From: Erpobdella octoculata | Taxonomy: Eukaryota; Annelida; Clitellata; Hirudinida; Erpobdellidae | Length of the DNA stretch: 64,000 nt | Assembly: GCA_963978895.1 (NCBI GenBank) | Contig: OZ022244.1 | Span: 26,263,692-26,327,691, forward strand | Reading direction: 5' to 3' | In this document: piece after piece, positions 40,101 through 52,100 of the stretch | How positions within the stretch are numbered: position 1 is the first letter of the stretch | Layout: every line of letters starts with the position of its first letter | Program-made: the position numbers and the translations under genes | Notes under the pieces: model-generated | Seen by the model: the letters and a program-made list of their open reading frames with translations, nothing else | Told to the model about the DNA's origin: nothing | Databases searched by the model: none

Positions 40101-43100
40101 TGGAGCTTGTTGTTGATGCTACGTACAAATAATTTATTTATAATAATTAATTTATAATTCAAAGTTACTACTAGCTATTATTATCACAACTAAACGTATG
40201 TTGAATATGAATTATGCAACTAATGATATTAATATTATAACTAAATTTATATAATAATGCAACTAAAGATATTATTATTATAACTAAATTTATAAAATAA
40301 TGTAACTAAAGATATTATTATTATAACTAAATTTATATAATTATGCATCTAATTATATTATTATTTTTATTATTATTATAACTAAAATTATATAATTATG
40401 CAACTACTATTATTTATTTTTATTTATTTCCAAAAATGGTCAAAGGACTTCAAAAAGACCTCTGATTTATAAACAAAACCAAATTCAATACTCAAGGAGA
40501 GAGAATATCAAAATATTATTCTAACTAAATGTATTTCATTATGCAACTACTAATATTATAATTCTAATTATTAAAAATGAATCTGCCTCCAAGCGATTAA
40601 TGTCGAAAGAATTTATTATATATGCAACGTTAACTTGTACGTACGACACAATAAGTTGATATAATGACAAGAATGTTGATAAAGTAAATAATATGAACCT
40701 GATTAAAGACTCCAGTATCTGATTGGTTGGTCGTTTGTGAAATTCTTCTTCATTAAAATGTAGAGCCTTAGCATAAGCTCTACATTTTACGGCACACTCG
40801 CTCAGTATCTTGAGGTCCAATGGGAGTGGGCCCTGGCAGCATTCAAAAATTATGCATCGTCATCACTACTGATTTTGAAGTATAAATTATGAAAATTATA
40901 TATCATCATCATCACAGATCACATTATTTTCATCGTTAGACGCGTTGGTCTACTGGTTTAGACACCGGCTTTGAGAGTCGTAGGACCCGGGTTCGATTCC
41001 AGGTCCGGGCACGTAATTTCCTTGACCAAGAAACTAACTCACTAACTCAAATGTGCTCATGTCAACTCAGCGTTTCATCCTTTAGTGGTCGATAAATGAG
41101 TACCAACTTCGGTTGAGGGTTAAAGTCCTTTGTGCGCTTGTGGAGCTAGAGAGTAGTATGCGGGGCTGCCAGCGGCGCCATAAAACAACGCATAAGCCGT
41201 TAGTCTTATCTGCAAGTTGCCAACACTGTAAAGTGGCCGCTGTTCCGTTCAATAAGTGGCACTCACTAATGATTCTACTTTAACTTTTTTTACATTCCTC
41301 ACCCTGTCGGAGTGCTCCATGAATTCACTGAGATTGAGAACGGCTTGAGTGATCTCAACGGCATCCGAACTGCTGAATGCCGTCTCCAAGTTTTTGACCA
41401 AATCCTTCTGCTGGTCAGCATCTAGTTCCAACCAGCAGGAGACAAATGCTGCATTGAATAATTCCCTAAAATAAAAATAAAAAACAAGATATTCAAAAAA
41501 ATTATTTTTTATAAGCTAAATATCAAATCCTGAAAACAATCTGCAAATCAAATCCTGTTAATGACCTATATATAAAATCCTGATAATAAACTACATATCA
41601 AATTCTGTTTATAAACCATATATCGAATCCTGTTCATAAGTTACACATGAAATCCTGTTAAAAAGTTACACATGAAATCCTGTTAAAAAGTTACACATGA
41701 AATCCTGTTAAAAAGTTACACATGAAATCCTGTTAAAAAGTTACACATGAAATCCTGTTAAAAAGTTACACATGAAATCCTGTTAAAAAGTTACACATGA
41801 AATATCAAATCCTGTTAATAAGCCACATATGGAATCCTGTTAATAAGCTTACGTTTAGGATTCTATATGCTGAAAAAAAACTATAAGACCTGTAACAAAG
41901 CAAAACAAATCAACTAAAATTATGTGTGAACAAGACTTTCGACCTATAAGTTTTATTAACTTTTTTTCAGTAAAAATAAATAAATGACTCTTTTTTAATG
42001 ATAACATTGAACCATTAAATTCCCTTATCAGTCACCTGGCTAGAGGATTGTAGTCATTGGCCAAAGAGCAAATTGTCCTCAGGGCAGGAGATGGAGATTC
42101 CTTGAGTAACTCCAGACTGAACCTCCTCAGCCACTCGAGCCAATCATCGCGACTCACCCTTTTGCTGGTCGTCCAGGCCTGTACGAAGTGTTTGAAGTGA
42201 TTTGATGAACGAATGGTATTTGTCATGGTGAATAATTTAATTCATTCATTTACAGCTGCCATTTTGAAAACTAACTCCACCCCAACCCTAATTTTTTAAG
42301 TAATTGTAAATCTAATTTTTTTGGTCACAGTGTCTCTGAAGTAAAAAAACACCACGTTAATTAGTAAGTTAGTGATCATCCTCATCTTCATCATCACCAT
42401 CATCATCATCATCATTAAGATCTTCATTTTCATCATCACCATCATCATCGTCATCATCATCATTATGATCGTCATAGGAATGGTAATAAAACAAATAACC
42501 TTTTGCAGTTGTAGAGAATCAATTGGAAGCTTTCCATTGACCTGATCGGAGGTCGGATCGACAGCAACGGTGGCCGACTGATCACTTTTCTGTGTCCGAT
42601 TGGGACTCCACCTGATCACCTTACTGTCTTGACCGTCTTCTTCCATCGCCATCAGAAGAGTTCTCTGAATTAAACCAGTTACCACAGCGTAATAAAAATA
42701 TAAAAATTCCTGGGTCTGTAATTTATATGTCATATCTCCATTCAATCATTGACCATCATGCATCCTGGAATCACAACCAATGAAATGATTAAGCTACCAA
42801 GCATCATCGAATAACCTTGCTGATGTGTTGATAAATCAATTCGAATCTCTGACACTGAATCCGGTTCTTGGTCAAAACGGGTACGACCAGTCTTGCGTAC
42901 GGATGAAAGCGCTGATTGAGCTGAAGGGCCAAGCTGCACAGCAAGTCCAAACAGCTGGGCCGCAGCTTCTCTGCTGTGTCGAGTGTCCGGACGAGGGCGT
43001 GGAGAATCCGAGAAGCAAAGTCAGTCAAGTCGAGGTGTTGTGTCAGAGCTTCGACAGTTTCCAAGGCGACCCTGACAGTTGAGCGAGTGTAGAAAAATAG

Positions 43101-46100
43101 AAAGAGTTGTTCTTATGGTGGTGGTAACAACAAATGTGGAGATATTGAAAATTAAGAGATGGGTGATGATGATAATGATAATGAGGATGATTAGTATGAT
43201 GATGATGATGATAACGATGATGATGAATATGATGATCACTAACAGCCTAAGTAACACAGTAACACAGTGTTTGTTGATAATAATGGTTATAGAAACACTG
43301 TAAGTTATGCAAAAAATGACCATAAACTGAAGATTGAAGATTTTGATGGAACGAAAATAATAATGTCTCAAAATTTCACTCTTTCATAATAATCCTCACT
43401 GCCACTCACTTTCTGGGAGTGTCGGAGACGAACTTGTTGTCGAATATGGATATGATGGAGGGCAGAAGGAAGTGCAAGTAGTCTTCCAGGCTTTTGCCGA
43501 AGATTTGCATGGAGCGCATCAGCTGCAGAGACGTGCATGGTAAAAAAGATTTTTTAAAAAAATTTATGGAACAAACGATTTGAAAGAAGGCAAAACAATG
43601 AAAAATTAAACAACAAATAATGTGTAATTAATAATATATAAAAATAAAAACATGTATTTATTAATTATTATTATTAAAAAAATAAAATCTATTTATTCAA
43701 AAATAATAAAAATATTTTTTTTATTTATCTATTCAATATTAATGTAAATAAAAATTAAAACAGTGCAACACAATGCAAAAGAAATTGCAAATTTAAAAAT
43801 AACTTGTTTATATTGAAAGATGATGTACGATGCATTATATATATCCGCAAAGCGTAGAATTTTCGCGGCTAATAACTTTTTATTTAAACATTTTTAACAT
43901 AAAGTGGCTTAACAAATTGTGTTCAGCGTCTCATAATCTATAAACGTGAGTTTTTTCAGACCTGCAGATGCTAATCGAGTGACATACATAATACATACAT
44001 AATACATCATTGCGCTTTTATAGTAGGGATGTTTATTTAATGTAAAAGAAATTGCAAATTAAAAATAATGTTTAAAAAAAGAATTAAAAAAAAATGCGCC
44101 CACCCTGACTGAGATGGTGCGATCGGGTTTGTTGTCCTCGTTGAGCACCTGGAGCATGAGAGGTATCAGGTGTATCAGGTTGGCACGGAACTCGCAGTCC
44201 GTCGCTTCCACGATGCGCTCCAGCAGGTCGATGATCGACAGGGTGAGCGTCGAGGCATTCAACGACCAGTACTCCTGTTATTTTTGATTTATTTTTTGAT
44301 TGATTTATTTATTTTTACGCATTAAAATTTGATTCATTTAACAACCAGTATTCCTGTTATTTTATTTTAGTTTTTTTTATTTATTTATTTATTTGTACAT
44401 TTGATTCTATGTCCTATGTAAATAACAGCGATCTGTCTCTTATATTCAAATAAAGTTAAAGGTTCAAAACAAAAAGTAATAACAGCTGATAAGTTGGGAG
44501 GGTTGAATTATTCGGTGATGATAACAATTAAATAATTTTAAAACATGGTTAATTCCTATATTGGAGAAAAAAATAAAATGATGGAATAGAATATAAAATA
44601 CGAAGATGATCATCGAGCAGTTATAATAATATCTGACTTTGATTAGAAGGAAAATATCGTCCAGGTAGGGCCTGACGTGCTGCTTCACTACTCCGACTAT
44701 AACGCCAATTTGACTGAAGAGTGTCTGAAAAAAAAAATCCAAACCCAAATAAACAACAGTGAACAAGATAAAATCATGAGCAAACTATATTCTACAATTC
44801 ATAACCAAAAATCTGCCGCAACAAACAACCAATCAGAAATCAAGTACAAGCTCCTCCCTTACTTCTCTGAAAGTCCAATCGTACGTCGTCCGAATGGCTT
44901 GAACGTACGCGGGAAGCACCTGATTGAGGTAGGGTACGCACTTGAGCCCTAGGCTTTTGAAGATAGTGGATATCGCCATGACGACGGAATTGTGGTGCTG
45001 GACGAGAGACGGATTGCGGACCAATCGCATGAGAACGGCTATGGAGACGGCGGGATAATAATCTTCGAGGGTCGACGTTGGAGACATGTTCACCAGTAGT
45101 TCTGTCGTGTTCAGGTCTGTAAAACGAATATGCAAATAAAATTTAAATAAATAAATTATTTTAAAAAAACTAAAGGAAAAAACAAGTTTCTCAACCCAAA
45201 CTTTTATTTCAAATACACTCAATTTAGAAATACGAAAGATATTCAAATAAGGTTTTTCGGGTTTTTTCTTTTAATTGAATCTTGCATTGTCATCCAATAT
45301 AAAGCTATTGTGAAAGTTTCAGCTTCCTGGCTAGTCGAAAAGCTGGTTAAATTTTACTTGCAAGATATGCGTACAGAGAAAGCCACACAAACAGAGAATA
45401 GAAGTTGAATAAAAGTATGAAAAAATCATATGAAAATTTTTTTAAAATTTATAACTAGCAGTCATATAATTGAAAACTAATACTTGAATATGTGCATCAG
45501 ACAATTAATACACCGAGACGATATAAAGCACAATTCATGTTAAACAAAAGTTTTATTATGGACACAAACTTGAATTAGTACCTCAGACAATGAATACACC
45601 AAAATGAGCAAAAACACAATTCATTTCAAACAAAATGTTTTATTATGGACACAAACGAGAGTATAACTGACCCTGATCGGACTGATCTTGGTCATTTTTC
45701 GTGTCAAAAATGCTTAGCACTGCACCAAAATCAGTTGCTCCTTGGCCTGAAATGCCCTTGTGCAAGTGGGGATCGAGAGCCCCTAGGATACCCAGTACCC
45801 TGATGGCCTGTCGGAAACAAACATCGATAGAAAGAGAGTACAGAGAAAACAAACAAACAAAAAACTAAACTAAAAAAACCTCTTTTTTAGTGGAAATATT
45901 CTGCTCTGTTTTGAAGAACTTGAGTAGAACTTCCAACAGGTTAGGATATTTCAAGTAGGGTTCCACCACATACCCCGTATTCTCTACCATCTGGCCCAGA
46001 GTCCACAGGGCCACCTGGTGTTAATGCATAGATTAATAGTTATGAAAGATTTTAAGAAATAACTAATAAAAGTATCAACAATTTTCAAATATTATTAACT

Positions 46101-49100
46101 ATTTAATAAAACTTGAAATTATTACTAATAATTTTAATAACATTTAATTATCAACTAATTGCCAGAATTATTAATTAATAATTACAGTGAGTTAAAGTTC
46201 AATTGTGAGTAATATCAATAAATAATCACCTCCTGCTTTGAAGTCTGCAGTTTTTCCTGCAAGATGTCGATGAGAATGAGGATGACATCATCGATCCACT
46301 TCTTCATCAACGCCCCGGACACCTGCACACATGATTTTTAGACTAATAATAAATAATCATTGAACATTAAACCATATACTACTAATAAAGTTCTTTTGGG
46401 TTCAAAACAAGCTAGTCGACTTACCTGTACGAGGTCACCAAGTACGGTCAGCAGTGAGACGACTACGATGGGCGCCAGAGTCTCGGATTTCTTCAGCTTC
46501 GGCAGCACGACGTCGAGTATCGGCTCGACGTAGGAGACGATCAATCCAGGTGAACACCTGACCAGGTGCGCCAGGAGGCGAGCCGACTGGACCTTGTTGC
46601 GATCCACGCCGCTGAATTCCAGCTCCGTCAAAATCTGGAAATAAAAGTAAAAAGAGAGTAACAGTTGTATCGATGGTAATTCAAAATTGACCCAGTTACA
46701 CCAGCAATGGAAAACCTAATCACTCATTGCCCAGCTAAATAATTAACATAATTACCCAGCTAAATAATTAACATATATATCCAGCCAAATTATTAGAATA
46801 ATTATCCAGCCAAATAATTAACATAATTAACCAGCTAAATAATTAACATAATTACACAGCTAATGAACCCTACTAAGCAGCCGTTCGACAAGATCACTAA
46901 CCCTGATGAGTAACTTTCTGAGGAAGGGCATCACAAAAGAAGGGTTATTGAGGCAGACCCTCCCGACGATGCACACCGACACCTCCCTCACTTGGGGGTC
47001 CTCGTCGTTCAGGCACGAACTCAAGTAGCCGAGACATCCTGATTGGGCCAGGCAGGAGTCGAACCTGCTCTCCAGACTGACCAAGGCGCAATAGCGCACA
47101 TCTGCGTCTGATAAATTTATAAAGAATGTTTAAATAATTAAAAAAGCGTGAGTAGAGATGATGATGATCAAATAATTGGGGGGGGCATTGTTGGTATAGT
47201 AGTAGGGCATTCACTTATGGACCTAAATAGGTCTATAAGTTTTTTGTGGCCTAGAAGTCTGCTGACTCATGCCACATTAAATATTGTCAAACCAATTTGA
47301 TTTGATAGGTTCAAATCCCACCAGTGTTACAAGTGAAAGTGTTGGGAAGAGAAGAGGCACCTTAAATGGCTGCCTCTGGTTGTTTTATAAAGTGGCCCAA
47401 GTAAGAAAGCACAAGTGTAACAAAATGTCAAAGTCTTTACCAAGGAAACATTCTAGTTTTATTCTCGAATTAATTTAGGTAGAATAAATAATGAAAACAA
47501 CCTTCGTCTACAACCGCTGTCGACAGTATCTTGCTCAGCACTTCATAGGTCAGAGAATCCAGGCTGTCAATACCATTCTTCCCTCCTTCCACTGATGCCT
47601 ACAGAATAGTTATAAAAAACAGTAAATAGCCAAATCACAATTAAACACCACCATCATCATCATCATCATCACCATCACATCTGCTATTATTAACTGCAAC
47701 CTACCCGATTTGGTAGAGTCCTTCCCAAGAGTTTGGAACAAGTTTTGATGGCCTCTATCCGAACCTCTTTGTTTTCGTGAGTCAAATAAGTCTCCGAACA
47801 ATGATAAACCAATTGCGAAAGAGAGTAACCTGTCAAACAATATTTCATACTGACCGATTATATTATTACCAGCTAGAAAATAATCAAACACTGCTAAAAA
47901 ATAAATAATAAAGTAAAACTTACATTCAAAGTCAAAACTTCTCAGCGTCTTCAAAGCCAGAGTTAAAATTTCGCAATCTCTGCTCAATCCGATCGAGCGA
48001 CCTTGACCCGACGACCTCTGCAAGGTCGAAGAAGAAGATGAGCCGCCTACCAGCGGGGATGAAAGTACGATGGAAGAAGAGAGAGAGCGAGACGATCCGG
48101 GCGTCTGGTTGGACAGGAGCTGGTCCGTGGCGAAGGCTAACGAAGGGTGCTGCAGGGGCCGACCGACCAGCTGGAAGTGGAGCAGGCGGATGAGCGACAG
48201 TTGGATGTGCTTTTTGAGCTTCTCGTCCAACGAGCACAGGCTTTCCATCGAGCGTACGAGATAGGAGCTGTCGTTGATAAAAAAAAGAAAAAAACAACTC
48301 GTCATAACGCGGTTCACGGTAGAAATAAATTTGCCAATGTTTTTAATTTTTCTAAAAAAATTTGTATAAAATTTTCATTTCATCCCGACTGTTATATTAT
48401 AGTCGCTCATAAGATTAAAAACAACACCTGCTCTGGGTGGTCCACCCCTGCCCCCCCCCCACCCTCCTTGAATCTCTCAAACTGACCTCAGACCACAAGA
48501 AAACATGGCATTGACAAATACTTCTGCCCTGCTGGTCGCAATTCCTTTACTCTTGAGAGCAAGACAGAGCATAGTAATGCAGGAGAATAAAGCTGGTTCG
48601 TAGGTCGAACTTCTTTTCCTGGGACTGAAACAAGCAATTGAACTTTCGTTGTTTAAGTTATTATTCAGTAGAAATATTTCAACCAGAACAAATTAAAGTG
48701 ATTTAAATTATTGCTTGTAGCTATTCAAAATTGCATTATTTCTTGATGTTGCAACTATAAAACGCAAACAATATGTTTTGTTTTTCTGAATTAATGAAAC
48801 ACTTTACATGACTGAGCTTTGACAAAACTGAATTTTAGGAATATCTTCTGACCAGGAACTTATTTATTTCTCAGTAATGCAATCAGTAGTTTTTATGCAG
48901 GTAACTTTTCTTTTATGAAAAGCCCAATTAGAATTTAAGTATCAATAAATAAGTTAGTTGTCCAATTAGAATGTTAACATCAATAAAGAACTTAGTTGCC
49001 CAATTTTTACTGACTTGTACTGAAGAGCATCATCGAGAAATTTGAATATTCCTTCGAGTCTCAGAATGTTCGTTCCGAGTGCCGTGGCCAGGAGACCGAG

Positions 49101-52100
49101 GGAGATGAACGTGGCCGATCGATCCTTGTATTTTAAAGAGGAGAAGAGATATTTGGCCGTATCGTGCAGAGAGCTGTTCGATGATGAAAATATAAAAATA
49201 GATTAACAAGTTGGTAGATGAACAGATTATTATTATCGGAAAATTGAATTACTAGAAAAATTACTGGATATTAAAGAAAAAAATTCATAAATTGATAAGA
49301 TTAGTTAGCAGATACAATAAACAACGGTGGCTGATAGTTAACAGGTAACTAAATACTGAGTTAGTACGTGTCGGTAATTTATATTATAGTAGCCCACGTC
49401 ACTCACTGATTCTGTCACGCTTACGTAATTAGTCGTATAGACGATATAGATGTGCACGTAAGAATTTATTGCGCACAGGCGTGTTATAAAAGTTATTATT
49501 CAATTGTACATATACATTCTCAGTCCTAGAAATCAAAAGAAGTGGCGCTGCAATCGAAAAATATTATAAGATGAGATTTAAAAAAATCTCAGAAGGAAGG
49601 ATCACTTCTCAAAAATGGCCGTCATAAGAAATGTCGTGTATACTAGAATTCTTTAATAACTAATTATTGCACTCTTTAATTTCACATCCTTTGAATTTAT
49701 ATGAAATACTTTAGTAAATTGAAAACTTGAACAAAATAAAAAATTTCATTAAATTTGCTTATATAGACAAAAAAATGTTTATGGTTATCAAATATCATTT
49801 TGTTTTTGTTGACTATTTTTTATCAAATTTATCCAAAGTACATCGTAATTATAAAACATTCGTCCTTGGGACGAGCAAAACCACTATGTATGTATGTAAG
49901 CAATTACGCAGGGGTCAGCAATCAGCAGTTGATAAAAATTAGTGAGCGCAGGCGTGTAATAAAAGTTATTACGCAAGTGTAGAATGACAGTCTCAAAGAT
50001 AAAAAGGTGGTATTGCAAATAGAAAAAAACATCTAATTAAATTTTAAAATATACGTCATTTTTGACGGGCTAACTCAAGTAATAAAATAATGCAACCATA
50101 AAAAGTTTACAAAAAAATCTTGATACTTTCACATCCCTGTCTTTAGAAGAAAATACAATAAATAAAGAAACACTCTGATACATGCAAGACAGAGAAATCT
50201 CATCAGATAACTTTTTTATTGTTATCATCCTTACTTATCTTCATAACAGCAGCTTACTTTGTGGTGAAAAGGCTCAGATTGAAGGCTGCCAGTCTGGGAA
50301 TGATGGAAAGAAGAGTGCTGTGGATGAATGGAGACTTGCTTGACTTCACTTTCAGAACTTTTACGCACAACTTCACGAATAAAAATTACTTAATGAACAC
50401 TAATGAGGATTATTAAAAAATTACTAATTTATTTCCAACGTTATTAAATTTGATAATAAATCAGCTAAATTTGTTTTTTTTAAGCCAAAACTTTAAAGTA
50501 ATATATTCGGAAAATGTCATAAAATGAAATTACTCTAGCAAAACGTTCATTCATCAGCGTTCTGATTATTTGGCTGGTAGGTTCATCATAGCAACCGATT
50601 CCCTTATCTGATTGGTCGACAGAAGACTGGACCAACCTCAACTTGGCAGAGTGCCAAATCCCACGCGAGCATCCTCCCTCAAGCACCGAGGTATCCTGTT
50701 ATGGAACGAATATTATTTCTTTAATTTTCTTGTTACTCGTTTTATAAATTATTAGAGATAACTCATCAAAAATGATGATGAACGTATACATAGACTTGTG
50801 ATTTATTAAACTTATATTGCATACACCCTGATGTATGTATATATGGCTTGTGGTTCATTAAAGCTATATTGCATACCATGATGTATGTATAATGTATACT
50901 TTGGGTTGTGGTTCATTAAATGTATATCGCATACCCTGATGTATGTATACTCCGGATTGTGGTTCATTAAATGTATATTGCATACCATGATATATGTATA
51001 CTTTGGGTTGTAGTTCATTAAAATTATATCGCATACCCGGATGTAGGTATACTTTGGGCATGTGGTTCATTAAAATTATATCGCATACCCTGATGTATGT
51101 ATACTTCGGGTTGTGGTTCATTAAAATTATATCGCATACCCTGATGTATGTATACAGGGATTGTGGTTCATTAAAATTATATCGCATACCCTGATGTATG
51201 TATACTTCGGATTGTGGTTCATTAAAATTATATTGCATACCCTGATGTATGTATACTTCGGGTTGTGGTTCAAAGCCTCATCAAGGATATTCTCCTCCTC
51301 TCTGAACTTTTCCTAATTGAATAAATTAACATAAATAAAATATAATAAATCATATATAACTTAAAATTAATTAATTCAAAATAAAATAACAATAAATATT
51401 GATAAAACGATAACCCCAATTGTGAAAACCGGTAAAAGCGCACAATCAGTGACCCCGGGTTAGGGGGGTTAGGGTCGGGGTCACTGATTGTGCGCTTTCA
51501 CCGTGAAAACCTACAAAAACGACCCCCGAGCATGAAAAAGGCCAGAGATCAAACCTCAACTTTTGCGTTACAGCAAGTTAACAGCTGGAGTAGAATGAGC
51601 AAGCTGCCGTGCTGGTACTCGTCGGGTGCAGGTTTCTTCGTCGAGTCATCGTACTCTTTCTCCACCTCTTCAAAGCATTGCTGTAACCACGGCGATGACG
51701 AATTCAGTGATGGTAACGATGGTGGTGGAAAAAAATTACAAAAGTATTAAAACAGGAGGAGTGTGGATTATGAACATGAAAACGGTCTTTTGTTGGGATT
51801 TTAGTGATGTATTATTGCGATTATGCAAATAAGATCAACAATAATGATGATGATGATGTTGGTGGTGATGATGATGGATCGATACCATTATCATAATCAT
51901 AACATAAAAAAAGAGAGCAAAGAGTAAGTAAGTAAATTCAACATGACATTATAAAAAATAAGAGGAATTCAAAATAAATTAACAATGACAGAAGATGGTC
52001 ACGGTGCTGATAATGATGACGATAATAATAGAAACGACGTCAAGAAGTCAACTGCATTCGAGACAAACCTTGTAATAGTAAGGCATCCCCACCGTTCCGA

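Noticed and set aside
40936..41010. tRNA gene
   Set aside because: Pol III boxes are good, but the acceptor arms do not pair and a SINE-like tail follows.
42296..42499. Open frame rich in Met and Ile
   Set aside because: It is a (CAT)n/(ATG)n trinucleotide run in TOR intron 24. Similar runs occur at 43079-43303 and elsewhere.
50864..51238. 124-residue open frame
   Set aside because: It is a reading of the 51-52-bp minisatellite; only the first part (to 51241) is joined to a real TOR exon.
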